DNA of 64,000 bases from Microbacterium sp. cf046 (GTDB lineage: Bacteria; Actinomycetota; Actinomycetes; Actinomycetales; Microbacteriaceae). The notes below the pieces were generated by a model. That model saw nothing but the letters and a program-made list of their open reading frames with translations, made no database searches and was not told the origin of the DNA. Shown piece by piece: positions 50,905 through 59,881 of the stretch. A program made the position numbers and the translations under genes. The first letter of the stretch is position 1; every line of letters begins with the position of its first letter. The stretch spans positions 682,001-746,000 of the forward strand of contig NZ_FOZJ01000003.1 of the NCBI RefSeq assembly GCF_900114345.1, written 5' to 3'.

Positions 50905-52437
50905 TCAGGAGGCCAGACGCAGGGCGGCCCAGAGCTCGGCCCGTGCCGCGAACGATCCGAGGTCGACATCGAGCGCCCGCTCGGCCGCCGCGACACGCGC
51001 GCGCACCGTGTGCCGGTGCACGCCGAGTGCCCGAGCGGTCGCCTCATGGGAGCAGTCGTTCTCGAGCCAGGCGCGCACGGTCTCGAGCAGCGCCGTCCCG
51101 TGCTCGCGGTCGTACTGCGCGAGCGGGGCGAGTGCCGCCACGGCCACGGTGCGCGCCTCCGCGGACGGCGGAACCGAGAGCACCCCGGCGTGCGCGGCGT
51201 CGGCGAAGCGCCTCACCGGCCCGGCGCCCCGGTCGCGCGCGAGCCGTGCCTGATCGGTACCGGTCGAGAACGCGTCGTAGCCGGTCGGATCCGACACTCC
51301 CACCCGCTCATCGAAGCGCTCGGCGAATTCGTCGAGCAGCGCCTCGTCCGATGCGGCGACCACCAGCACGAGCCCGTCCTCGCCGCGGCCGAAGAAGAGG
51401 CCGCCGCGGCGTTCGTCGGCGCGCAGTTCGAGCCATTCGCGGACCGCGTCGCGACGCCCGGCGGCGGCATCCGTCATCGCGACGAGGATCGGCGCGGCCG
51501 GCAGTCCACCCCACAGATCGCGGGCGACCCGGCGGGCGAGCGCCGGGTCGTCGCCGAGGAGCGAATGCACGAGCCCGGCGCGCAGCAGCGTGCGGGCCCG
51601 ATCCAGGCCCTGCTGCTGCTCCAGCGCCAGGCCGGCCATCGCGACCACGGCCGTCACCACGCCGCGACCCTCCTGATCGAGGTCGCCCGCGGCCATCGCG
51701 ATCACGCCGCGGAGGTGCCCGCCGCGTCCGAGCGTCTGCAGGGTGAACTGCACCCCGCCGATCCGCAGCGACGAGCCGGCGCGCGCGCCGCGACGCAGCA
51801 CCACTCCGACTTCGGCCGCGAGCTCCTCCGCCGCGGAGGGCTCGAGGGGGGACGGATGCTCGCGCGTCAACGTGCCTGCAGCGTCGTACATGCCGACCCA
51901 TGTGTCGAGCTGGCGGGCGAGCTCTGCGAGCGTCGCGCCGAGGCCGTCCGGCCGAAGGGCGGCCAGTGAGATCGCGCGCTGGGCCGCGAGCGCCCAGCTG
52001 CGCCGGGCGTACGACTGCGCCGCGATCGCCTCTGCACCTGCGCGGGCGACGGCGATGAAGGGGGTGCGGTACGGGACTTCGAATAGCGGCATCCGCTCCG
52101 CCCGGCACGCTTCCGCCAGGAGCGGAGGGATGCCGTCGCGCACCACCTCGGTTCCGAATCCGAGTCCGACCACGCCGCGCGCTGCGAGGCGGCGGACATA
52201 GGCGCGGTATGCGGTGGGGTCGTCGACCGCCTCCTGGAACTGGGTGCCGGTCGTCAGGAGCGCGAGGCCCTCCGAGAGGAACGGAGTCGGATCGGCGAGG
52301 TCCGAGCTGTGCACCCAGCGGATCGGGCGGTCCAGGGCCTCCGGACCGACCTCGTCCGCCTCGCCTTCCAGGCGAAGGTGCAGGTCGCGGCGTCCGAGCA
52401 GCGCGCGCAGGGTCGGTGCATCGGCTGCGGTGTCCAT
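50905..52437 (-). CDS. PucR family transcriptional regulator
   Basis: 510 residues. An N-terminal PucR domain (about 5-125: SSDLADPTPFLSEGLALLTTGTQF) is followed by a GGDEF-like central domain and a C-terminal helix-turn-helix of the CdaR type (ENDCSHEATARALGVHRHTVRARVAAAE). Members regulate purine, proline and GABA or polyamine catabolism. The second of two in-frame ATGs (52437) fits GGAGA better than the first (52449). It is divergent from gabT and so probably activates the GABA/putrescine operon and the FAD oxidoreductase. Confidence 0.9.
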   Translation of the reverse strand: MDTAADAPTLRALLGRRDLHLRLEGEADEVGPEALDRPIRWVHSSDLADPTPFLSEGLALLTTGTQFQEAVDDPTAYRAYVRRLAARGVVGLGFGTEVVRDGIPPLLAEACRAERMPLFEVPYRTPFIAVARAGAEAIAAQSYARRSWALAAQRAISLAALRPDGLGATLAELARQLDTWVGMYDAAGTLTREHPSPLEPSAAEELAAEVGVVLRRGARAGSSLRIGGVQFTLQTLGRGGHLRGVIAMAAGDLDQEGRGVVTAVVAMAGLALEQQQGLDRARTLLRAGLVHSLLGDDPALARRVARDLWGGLPAAPILVAMTDAAAGRRDAVREWLELRADERRGGLFFGRGEDGLVLVVAASDEALLDEFAERFDERVGVSDPTGYDAFSTGTDQARLARDRGAGPVRRFADAAHAGVLSVPPSAEARTVAVAALAPLAQYDREHGTALLETVRAWLENDCSHEATARALGVHRHTVRARVAAAERALDVDLGSFAARAELWAALRLAS

Positions 52438-52440
52438 GCA

Positions 52441-52535
52441 GGTCTCCATTGATATACGGGGTGTACTGTTCCTACCCCCAGAATGTACATCGCGGCGCGT
52501 GCGGTCGCGGCATCCGACGGCCTACGCTCGCGACC
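52441..52535. promoter_or_regulatory. Divergent pucR/gabT control region
   Basis: TGTAC occurs at 52462 and 52484 (22 bases apart, two helical turns); the second is part of the palindrome ATGTACAT. For gabT a TACGCT -10 (52523-52528) lies 7 bases before the ATG with no Shine-Dalgarno. The TGTAC pair is a candidate PucR site. Confidence 0.5.
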
Positions 52536-53903
52536 ATGAGCACGTCTGTCCCCGACACCGTCAGCCCCACCGTCCCCCTCGGCGGACCCACCCTGCCGCA
52601 GGAGCGCCGCCTGGTCACGAGCATCCCCGGGCCACGCTCGGAGGAGCTCCTCGCGCGGAAGGCCGCGGCTGTCGCCGCAGGCGTCGGGCACACGGTGCCG
52701 ATCCAGGCCGTCGCCGCGGGCGGTGGAGTCGTGGTGGATGCCGACGGCAACTCCCTGATCGACCTCGGATCCGGCATCGCAGTGACCACGCTCGGGAACG
52801 CGCACCCCAAGGTCGTGGCGGCCGTGCAGGAGCAGGTCGCCCAGTTCACCCACACCTGCTTCATGATCTCGCCCTACGAGTCCTACGTCGCGGTCGCCGA
52901 AGCGCTCAACCGCATCACGCCCGGCGACTTCGAGAAGAAGACCGCGCTGTTCAACTCGGGCGCCGAGGCGGTCGAGAACGCCGTCAAGATCGCCCGCAAG
53001 TACACCAAGAAGCAGGCGGTCGTCGCGTTCGACCACGGCTACCACGGCCGCACGAACCTGACGATGGCGCTCACCGCGAAGAACATGCCGTACAAGCACG
53101 GGTTCGGCCCGTTCGCCTCGGAGGTGTACCGCGCACCGATGTCGTACCCGTTCCGCGACGGGCTGAGCGGGGCGGATGCCGCGAAGAAGGCGATCTCGGT
53201 CATCGAGAAGCAGGTCGGCGTGGACAACCTCGCGGCCGTCATCATCGAGCCGATCCAGGGCGAAGGCGGCTTCATCGTCCCCGCCGACGGATTCCTGCCG
53301 GCGCTGGTGGAATGGTGTCGCGCGAACAACGTCGTGTTCATCGCCGATGAGGTCCAGACCGGGTTCGCCCGCACCGGCGCGATGTTCGCGAGCGAGCTCT
53401 TCGGGATCGAGCCCGACCTGATCACGACGGCGAAGGGGATCGCCGGGGGGCTCCCGCTCGCGGCCGTGACAGGTCGGGCCGAGATCATGGACGCTTCGCA
53501 CGCCGGTGGCCTGGGGGGCACCTACGGCGGCAATCCGATCGCCTGCGCTGCGGCTCTCGCTGCCATCGACGCCTTCGAGAACGACGGGCTCATCGAGCGC
53601 GCCCGTGAGCTCGGCGCACTGCTCACCGAGCGTCTGTCCGAGATCCAGGCCGCCGACCCTCGCCTGGGCGACGTCCGCGGACGCGGGGCGATGATCGCCG
53701 CCGAGTTCGTCGATCCCACGACCGGCGAGCCGGATGCCGCGCTCACCGCTGCGATCGCGAAGGCGTGCATCGCGCAGGGCGTCATCGTCCTGACGTGCGG
53801 CACGTACGGCAACGTGATCCGCTTCCTGCCCCCGCTCTCGATCTCGGACAACCTTCTCCGCGAGGGCCTGGACGTCGTGGCCGGTGCGCTGAAGGCCGCA
53901 TGA
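52536..53903 (+). CDS. gabT: 4-aminobutyrate aminotransferase
   Basis: 455 residues, class III PLP aminotransferase. It transfers the amino group of GABA to 2-oxoglutarate, giving succinate semialdehyde. FNSGAEAVENAVKIAR, YHGRTNLTMALTAK, EPIQGEGGFIVPADGFL, ADEVQTGFARTG and the PLP lysine in [22 protein letters not shown] are all as expected. ATG 52536 opens the family-typical N-terminus after a TACGCT box. The genes that follow provide an amine oxidase, a permease and a semialdehyde dehydrogenase. Confidence 0.94.
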   Translation: MSTSVPDTVSPTVPLGGPTLPQERRLVTSIPGPRSEELLARKAAAVAAGVGHTVPIQAVAAGGGVVVDADGNSLIDLGSGIAVTTLGNAHPKVVAAVQEQVAQFTHTCFMISPYESYVAVAEALNRITPGDFEKKTALFNSGAEAVENAVKIARKYTKKQAVVAFDHGYHGRTNLTMALTAKNMPYKHGFGPFASEVYRAPMSYPFRDGLSGADAAKKAISVIEKQVGVDNLAAVIIEPIQGEGGFIVPADGFLPALVEWCRANNVVFIADEVQTGFARTGAMFASELFGIEPDLITTAKGIAGGLPLAAVTGRAEIMDASHAGGLGGTYGGNPIACAAALAAIDAFENDGLIERARELGALLTERLSEIQAADPRLGDVRGRGAMIAAEFVDPTTGEPDAALTAAIAKACIAQGVIVLTCGTYGNVIRFLPPLSISDNLLREGLDVVAGALKAA

Positions 53904-53982
53904 CACGTCCGCACCGGATTCGGCGGGGGACCGATCCGGTGCGGTGACCGCTTCTCCCCATTCATCGAGCAAAGGAGCCGAC

Positions 53983-55341
53983 ATGGTCGAGCTGAACCGT
54001 GACGTCGTGATCGTGGGGGCGGGAGCCGCCGGGCTCACCGCCGCCAACGAGCTCAGGAAGGCCGGCCTCTCCGTCGCCGTGCTCGAGGCCCGCGATCGCG
54101 CGGGAGGGCGACTGTGGACCGACGTGATCGACGGTGCGATGCTCGAGATCGGCGGCCAGTGGGTCTCGCCTGACCAGGACGCCCTGATCGAGACGGTCGC
54201 CGAGCTGGGGCTCGAGACGTTCAGCCGCTACCGCGAAGGCGACAGCGTGTATGTCGGCCCCGACGGCGTCACACACCGCTTCACGGGCGAGATGTTCCCG
54301 GTCGCCCCCGAGACCGAGCGCGTGATCGCGGAGATCACCGAGCGGCTCGACGCGATGGTCGCCGAGATCGACCCCGATCGACCCTGGGCCCATGAGAAGG
54401 CCGCCGAGTGGGACACGATCACGTGGGACGCCTGGCTGCGCTCGCAGACCGACGATGACGAGGCCGTCCGCAACCTCGCGTTCGCGACCGGTTCGGCGAT
54501 GCTGACGAAGCCGACGCACTCGTTCTCGCTCCTGCAGTCGCTGCTCATGGCGGCATCCGCCGGGTCGTACTCGCACCTCGTCGACGCTGACTTCATCCTC
54601 GACAAGCGGGTCGTCGGCGGACTCCAGCAGGTACCGCTGCTGCTGGCGGAACGGCTCGGCGACGACGTGTTCCTCGGGCAGGCCGTGCGCACCCTGGAGT
54701 GGGGGGACGCCGGAGTCACCGCGGTCGCCGATGGGATGACCGTGCGCGCGCGCTTCGCGATCCTCGCCCTCGCGCCGAACCTGTATCCGCGCATCTCCTT
54801 CGTCCCCGCGCTTCCGCGGCTGCAGCACCAGATGCATCAGCACATCTCGATGGGCTTCGTGATCAAGGTGCACGCGGTGTACGACCGGCCGTTCTGGCGT
54901 GAGCATGGCCTGTCCGGCACCGCCTTCAGCCCGTACGAGCTCTCCCACGAGGCGTACGACAACACGAACCACGGCGACGAGCGCGGCACCCTGGTGGGTT
55001 TCGTGTCCGATCGGACCGCCGATGAACTGTTCCGCCTCTCGGCCGAGGAGCGCAAGGAGCGCATCCTCGAATCGCTCTCGCACTACTACGGTCCTGAGGC
55101 GAAGAACCCGATCGTCTACTTCGAAAGCGACTGGGGCAGCGAGGAGTGGACGCGCGGCGCCTACGCCGCGAGCTTCGACATGGGCGGTCTGCACCGGTAC
55201 GGCGCCGACCTGCGCGAACCCGTCGGTCCGATCCACTTCGCGTGCAGCGATCTCGCCGGCGCCGGCTATCAGCACGTCGACGGCGCGATCCGCATGGGGC
55301 GCCTGGCCGCGTCGAACATCATCGAAGAGGCTCGCGCATGA
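53983..55341 (+). CDS. Flavin monoamine oxidase, putrescine-oxidase-like
   Basis: 452 residues. A Rossmann FAD site starts the protein (DVVIVGAGAAGLTAANELRKAGLSVAVLEARDRAGGRLWTD), and IGGQWVSPDQDAL is typical of the amine oxidase family. The C-terminal FAD motif includes GAGYQHVDGAIRMGRLAASNI. Size and features match putrescine oxidase of Rhodococcus and Kocuria, which converts putrescine to 4-aminobutanal, ammonia and peroxide. An AAAGGAG Shine-Dalgarno fixes the start. Position between gabT and gabD supports a putrescine role; other amines are possible. Confidence 0.87.
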   Translation: MVELNRDVVIVGAGAAGLTAANELRKAGLSVAVLEARDRAGGRLWTDVIDGAMLEIGGQWVSPDQDALIETVAELGLETFSRYREGDSVYVGPDGVTHRFTGEMFPVAPETERVIAEITERLDAMVAEIDPDRPWAHEKAAEWDTITWDAWLRSQTDDDEAVRNLAFATGSAMLTKPTHSFSLLQSLLMAASAGSYSHLVDADFILDKRVVGGLQQVPLLLAERLGDDVFLGQAVRTLEWGDAGVTAVADGMTVRARFAILALAPNLYPRISFVPALPRLQHQMHQHISMGFVIKVHAVYDRPFWREHGLSGTAFSPYELSHEAYDNTNHGDERGTLVGFVSDRTADELFRLSAEERKERILESLSHYYGPEAKNPIVYFESDWGSEEWTRGAYAASFDMGGLHRYGADLREPVGPIHFACSDLAGAGYQHVDGAIRMGRLAASNIIEEARA

Positions 55342-56225
55342 GCGGTCGGATCGTCGTCGGCTACACGGCGACGGAGGCGGGGGAGGATGCCGTCGCGCTC
55401 GGTGCGCGCCTGGCCGCGGCATCCGGTTCCTCGCTCGAAGTCGTCGTCGTGCTCCCGGCCGACGACCGCAGTGTGATCACCCCGCCGGACGCAGGCTACG
55501 ACCGATACCTGGAGGGGCAGGCGGGCTCGTGGCTCGAAGCCGCAGCCGCGAGCATCCCGGAAGGAGTCGAGTACCGCACGAATGTGCGCTTCGCCGATTC
55601 CTTCGCCGAGGGCCTGGTCGCTGCGGCGGCAGAGTTCGACGCGTCGCACATCGTGATCGGCGCCGCCAACGGCGGACTCCGCGGCCGGCACCGCCTCGGC
55701 TCGGTCGCGACCGAGCTGCTGCACTCGTCGAACGTGCCCGTGGCGCTCGCGCCGGAGGGGTCGCGCCGGATCGATACCTCGACGGGCGTCACCCGTGTCA
55801 CCGCCGCGATCGGCACCCGTCCGGGTGCGGATGCGCTGCTCGACGAGGCCACCTCGCTCGCCGAGGCCACCGGCGCCGAGCTGCGGCTGCTGTCGCTGGT
55901 GACCGTGGATCTTCCCGCGAGCGTCGACACGGGCATCATCCGGGTCGCCGGCGCCGCCCACGCGGATCAGGTGCTGGCGCAGGCTCGTGCGACCCTCTCC
56001 GCCGAGACCGAGGCGGAGGTCATCGTCGGCCGCGGCGACAGCATCGAGGACGCCGTCCAGCATCTGAGCTGGGAACCCGGCGAGATCGCCGTCGTCGCCT
56101 CGAGCCGCCTCGCGCAGCCTCGCAGGCTCTTCCTCGGCTCGACGGCAGCGAAGATGCTGCACGAGCTTCCTGTTCCCATGATCGTGGTGCCGCGCACGCG
56201 TGCCACGGAAGGAGAGTCGCGATGA
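55338..56225 (+). CDS. Universal stress protein, two-domain
   Basis: 295 residues made of two UspA domains (about 1-140 and 150-290). Nucleotide-binding loops are GAANGGLRGRHRLGSVATELL in the first domain and ASSRLAQPRRLFLGSTAAKML in the second. The first has the GxxGxxxxS-type ATP loop; the second is partly altered. The gene overlaps the amine oxidase stop and the permease start by 4 bases each, so it is firmly part of the polyamine operon. A role in tuning the permease or coping with peroxide from the oxidase is conceivable but unproven. Confidence 0.9.
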   Translation: MSGRIVVGYTATEAGEDAVALGARLAAASGSSLEVVVVLPADDRSVITPPDAGYDRYLEGQAGSWLEAAAASIPEGVEYRTNVRFADSFAEGLVAAAAEFDASHIVIGAANGGLRGRHRLGSVATELLHSSNVPVALAPEGSRRIDTSTGVTRVTAAIGTRPGADALLDEATSLAEATGAELRLLSLVTVDLPASVDTGIIRVAGAAHADQVLAQARATLSAETEAEVIVGRGDSIEDAVQHLSWEPGEIAVVASSRLAQPRRLFLGSTAAKMLHELPVPMIVVPRTRATEGESR

Positions 56226-57790
56226 GCGATCACCTTGGCGCCGCTGCGCCGCTTGCCCCCACCGGGCAGAAGGGAGAGCCCACCGGACTCTCGACGAAGG
56301 GCCTGAGCGCCGGCACGGTCGGCCTGATCGGCGCCGTCGTCATCGGCATCTCGTGCATCGCCCCGGCCTACACGCTGACGGCCGCTCTCGGGCCGACCGT
56401 GTCCGAGGTGGGCTTCCAGGTGCCCGCGATCATCATCGTCGGCTTCATCCCGATGCTGCTCGTCGCGTTCGGGTATCGCGAGCTCAACCGGGCGATGCCC
56501 GACTCGGGGACCTCGTTCACCTGGGCCACCCGTGCCTTCGGACCGTGGGTCGGCTGGCTGGCCGGCTGGGGACTGATCGCGGCGACGATCCTCGTGCTGT
56601 CGAATCTCGCCGGCATAGCGGTCGAATTCCTCTTCCTCCTGATCGATCAGATCGCCGGAAGCCCCGGCACGATCGCCGAGCTGGCATTCAATCCGTTCAT
56701 CAACGTGGCCGTGTGCCTGCTGTTCATGCTCGGCGCGACGCTGGTGTCGTACCGCGACATGCAGACGACCCAGAAGCTCCAGTACGTGCTGGTGACCTTC
56801 CAGGTGCTGGTGCTCGTGATCTTCTCCGTCGCCGCGTTCGTGCACGTCGCGCAGGGGACCGCCTTCGACGCGAGCCCGGTCGAGCTCTCGTGGTTCAACC
56901 CGTTCGCGGTCGGCGACTTCGCAGCCGTGGTGGCGGGCCTGTCCCTGTCGATCTTCATCTTCTGGGGGTGGGACGTGACCCTCACGATGAACGAGGAGAC
57001 GAAGAACCCCGAGAAGACGCCGGGCCGCGCCGCGACCCTCACCGTGCTGATCATCTTCGCGCTGTATCTGCTCATCTCGGTGTCGCTGCTCGCGTTCGCG
57101 GGCACCGGCGTGGAGGGCCTCGGGCTCGGCAACGAGGACATCCAGTCGAACGTGTTCTTCTACCTCTCGGGGCCGATCCTGGGACCGTTCGCGTTCCTGG
57201 TGTCGCTCGCGGTGCTCACCAGTTCGGCATCCTCGCTGCAGTCGACGTTCGTCTCGCCCGCGCGCACCCTCCTCGCAATGGGCCACTACGGCGCGCTGCC
57301 GCCGCGGTTCGCCGAGGTCAGCCCGCGGTTCTTCACGCCGGGCTTCGCGACGATCGTGTCGGCCATCGTCGCATCGGTCTTCTACGCCGTCATGCGCTTC
57401 ATCAGCGAGGACGTGTTGTGGGACACGATCACCACGCTCGGCATGATGATCTGCTTCTACTACGGGATCACGGCGTTCGCCTGCGTCTGGTACTTCCGCA
57501 AGCAGTGGTTCGACTCGACGCGCAGCCTGTTCTTCACGTTCCTGTTCCCGCTCATCGGCGGGGTGATCCTGCTGTTCCTGTTCGGAAAGACGCTCATCGA
57601 CAGCATGGACCCGGACTACGGCAGCGGTTCCAACATCGGCGGACTGGGCCTGGTGTTCATCCTCGGCGTCGTCGTCATCGGCGTCGGGATCGTCATCATG
57701 ATCTGGCAGGCGATCAAGCGCCCAGCCTTCTTCCGCGGCGAGACCATCTCGCTCGACGCCCCTGCCAGCCTTCGCCGCCCGCGCGGCTGA
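56222..57790 (+). CDS. APC family amino acid/polyamine permease
   Basis: 522 residues, about 12-14 transmembrane helices. The APC core motif is in helix 1 (LIGAVVIGISCIAPAYTLTAALGP), and YRELNRAMPDSGTSFTWATRAFGPWVGWLAGWG is characteristic of the family. It most likely imports putrescine, GABA or another amine for the enzymes encoded around it. The start overlaps the stress-protein stop (ATGA). Confidence 0.9.
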   Translation: MSDHLGAAAPLAPTGQKGEPTGLSTKGLSAGTVGLIGAVVIGISCIAPAYTLTAALGPTVSEVGFQVPAIIIVGFIPMLLVAFGYRELNRAMPDSGTSFTWATRAFGPWVGWLAGWGLIAATILVLSNLAGIAVEFLFLLIDQIAGSPGTIAELAFNPFINVAVCLLFMLGATLVSYRDMQTTQKLQYVLVTFQVLVLVIFSVAAFVHVAQGTAFDASPVELSWFNPFAVGDFAAVVAGLSLSIFIFWGWDVTLTMNEETKNPEKTPGRAATLTVLIIFALYLLISVSLLAFAGTGVEGLGLGNEDIQSNVFFYLSGPILGPFAFLVSLAVLTSSASSLQSTFVSPARTLLAMGHYGALPPRFAEVSPRFFTPGFATIVSAIVASVFYAVMRFISEDVLWDTITTLGMMICFYYGITAFACVWYFRKQWFDSTRSLFFTFLFPLIGGVILLFLFGKTLIDSMDPDYGSGSNIGGLGLVFILGVVVIGVGIVIMIWQAIKRPAFFRGETISLDAPASLRRPRG

Positions 57791-57825
57791 CCGGCAGACT
57801 TCACCTACCAGCGAACGGAGACCAC

Positions 57826-59190
57826 ATGAGTGATTACAAAGTCGTCAACCCGGCAACCGGCCAGACCCTCGCCGAGTACCCCCTGACCACGAGCGCCGAG
57901 CTCGAGGAGGCGCTCGCGACAGCGGATGCCGCGGCGAAGGGCTGGGGACGCACCTCCAGCGTCGCCGATCGCGCGGCCCTCATCCGCCGCACGGCCGAGC
58001 TGCACCGCGAGCGGCGCGAGGACCTCGCGGCGATCATCGTGCGCGAGATGGGCAAGCCCCTGGCGGCGGCGCTGGGCGAAGTCGACTTCGCGGCCGACAT
58101 CACCGAGTTCTACGCGGACAACGCCGAGCAGATCATGAAGGATCAGCCGATCGACATCCTGGCCGAGGGCACCGCGGTGATCCGCCGGTCGTCGCTGGGC
58201 GTGCTGCTGGGGATCATGCCCTGGAACTTCCCCTACTACCAGGTTGCCCGTTTCGCAGCGCCCAACCTCCTGATCGGCAACACGATCCTGCTGAAGCACG
58301 CTCCGCAGTGCCCGGAGTCCTCTGCGGCGATCGAGACGATCTACCGGGATGCGGGCTTCCCCGCGGGTGCCTACACGAACCTGTACCTGACGAACGAGCA
58401 GTCCGCCGAGGTGATCGCCGACCCCCGGGTGCAGGGCGTCTCGGTGACCGGTTCGGAGCGCGCGGGTGCGGCGGTCGCCGAGGTCGCAGGGCGCAACCTC
58501 AAGAAGGTCGTGCTCGAGCTGGGCGGATCCGACCCGTTCATCCTCCTGTCGACGGATGACCTCGACGGCGCGGTCCAGGCCGCCGCGGACGCGCGTCTGG
58601 ACAACACCGGCCAGTCCTGCAACGCCGCCAAGCGGTTCATCGTCGCGGACGACCTCTACCAGCCGTTCCTCGAGAAGTTCACGGCGGTCATGAGCGGCGC
58701 GAAGCTCGGCGACCCGTTCGCCGACGACACCGTGCTCGGTCCTCTGTCGTCGGAGCTCGCCGCGGAGCGTCTCGCCGAGCAGGTCGACAGAGCGGTCGCC
58801 CAGGGCGCGACCCTCGTCACCGGCGGCTCTCGCGACGGAGCCTTCTACCCGGCGACGGTGCTGACCGATGTCACCCCGCAGATGGATGCGTATCGCGAGG
58901 AGTTCTTCGGCCCCGTGGGTGTGGTCTACCGGGTCGCCGACGAGGACGAAGCCGTGAAGGTCGCCAACTCCAGCCCGTTCGGGCTCGGCTCGTACGTCTT
59001 CACGACCGACGAGGCGCAGGCCGAGCGCATCGCCGACAAGATCGAGGCGGGGATGGTCTACGTCAACCTGGTGCTCGCCGACTCGCCCGAGCTGCCGTTC
59101 GGCGGAGTCAAGCGCAGCGGCACCGGTCGAGAGATGGGTCTGCTCGCCGCCGACGAGTTCGTGAACAAGAAGCTCGTCCGCGTCGGGTGA
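57826..59190 (+). CDS. gabD: Succinate-semialdehyde dehydrogenase (NAD(P)+)
   Basis: 454 residues, aldehyde dehydrogenase superfamily. The catalytic cysteine is in NTGQSCNAAKRF and the general-base glutamate in LELGGSDPF. GIMPWNFPYYQVARFAAPNL is typical of the SSADH group. It oxidises succinate semialdehyde from GabT to succinate. It may also oxidise 4-aminobutanal, since no other aldehyde dehydrogenase is in the cluster. Start 35 bases after the permease with an ACGGAG Shine-Dalgarno. It is the last gene of the operon, followed by a palindrome. Confidence 0.92.
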   Translation: MSDYKVVNPATGQTLAEYPLTTSAELEEALATADAAAKGWGRTSSVADRAALIRRTAELHRERREDLAAIIVREMGKPLAAALGEVDFAADITEFYADNAEQIMKDQPIDILAEGTAVIRRSSLGVLLGIMPWNFPYYQVARFAAPNLLIGNTILLKHAPQCPESSAAIETIYRDAGFPAGAYTNLYLTNEQSAEVIADPRVQGVSVTGSERAGAAVAEVAGRNLKKVVLELGGSDPFILLSTDDLDGAVQAAADARLDNTGQSCNAAKRFIVADDLYQPFLEKFTAVMSGAKLGDPFADDTVLGPLSSELAAERLAEQVDRAVAQGATLVTGGSRDGAFYPATVLTDVTPQMDAYREEFFGPVGVVYRVADEDEAVKVANSSPFGLGSYVFTTDEAQAERIADKIEAGMVYVNLVLADSPELPFGGVKRSGTGREMGLLAADEFVNKKLVRVG

Positions 59191-59199
59191 CCCATCGCG

Positions 59200-59241
59200 C
59201 TCGCTCAACGACCGAGTGGGGGTTTCCGGTCGTTGAGCGAG
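59200..59241. terminator. Palindrome CTCGCTCAACGACCG, terminator/REP element
   Basis: A perfect 15-bp inverted repeat (59200-59214 with 59227-59241) encloses 12 bases. It lies between the converging gabD and TPR genes and can serve both as terminator. The GGTCGTTGAGCGAG core is, from memory, a widely dispersed repeat in Microbacteriaceae genomes. A further degenerate copy (CTCAGCGACCG) follows at about 59254. Confidence 0.75.
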
Positions 59242-59254
59242 GGGCTGCGCGCGC

Positions 59255-59881
59255 TCAGCGACCGTCGTCGCGCGCCGCGCGCGCCTCGGCGATCGCCTCG
59301 TCGGCCCACTGGACCTGCTGGGCGGTGCCCCAGCGCACCGCGGCATCCCTCGAGCGCTCGAACGCCGCGACGGCCTCAGCGAACCTGCCGGCGTCGAAGT
59401 GCGTCCAGCCCGCGTTGTTGTGGAGCGAGACGTTCCAGCGCAGCGTGCGCGGGTCGTCGGTCTGCTCGAGCAGGCTGAGCGCCTGTCGTGTCCACTCGGC
59501 CGACCCGTCGGCATCCGCGATCGCGAGCATGTGCAGCGCGTCCACCTGAAGGAACAGCAGGCCGGCGGATGCCGCTGCCTCGGCCGCAGCGACGAACAGC
59601 GGCACGGCCGCTGCGGCGTCGCCGGCGGAGTTGCGGAGCCGGCCGCGCTCGAGTGCGACCCTCGCTCGAACCGCCGGATCGTCCGAAGCGATCGCGTCCA
59701 GTACTGCGTCCCCCTCGGCGAACCGCTCGTGCAGACCGAGCGATCGGGCGACCTGCGTCTGCAGTTCGGCCCGCTCCTCGGCATCCGCCGCGGCGAGCTC
59801 CGCCGTGCGCAATCGCACCTCCGTCGCCTCGGGGTTCGAGAAGTCCCACAGCGCATCCAGCTGAGCCTGAGTGAGGGTCAT
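59255..59881 (-). CDS. Tetratricopeptide-repeat protein
   Basis: 208 residues, almost all helical with TPR-like units: ALWDFSNPEATEVRL, LLFLQVDALHMLAIADADG.., and NVSLHNNAGWTHFDAGRFAEAVAAFERSRDAAVRWG. TPR proteins mediate protein contacts; no partner is suggested. ATG 59881 lies 6 bases after a TACGAT box (59893-59888), so the transcript is probably leaderless; in-frame extensions to 60040 are discarded. It shares its upstream region with the tRNA-Trp promoter. Confidence 0.85.
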   Translation of the reverse strand: MTLTQAQLDALWDFSNPEATEVRLRTAELAAADAEERAELQTQVARSLGLHERFAEGDAVLDAIASDDPAVRARVALERGRLRNSAGDAAAAVPLFVAAAEAAASAGLLFLQVDALHMLAIADADGSAEWTRQALSLLEQTDDPRTLRWNVSLHNNAGWTHFDAGRFAEAVAAFERSRDAAVRWGTAQQVQWADEAIAEARAARDDGR

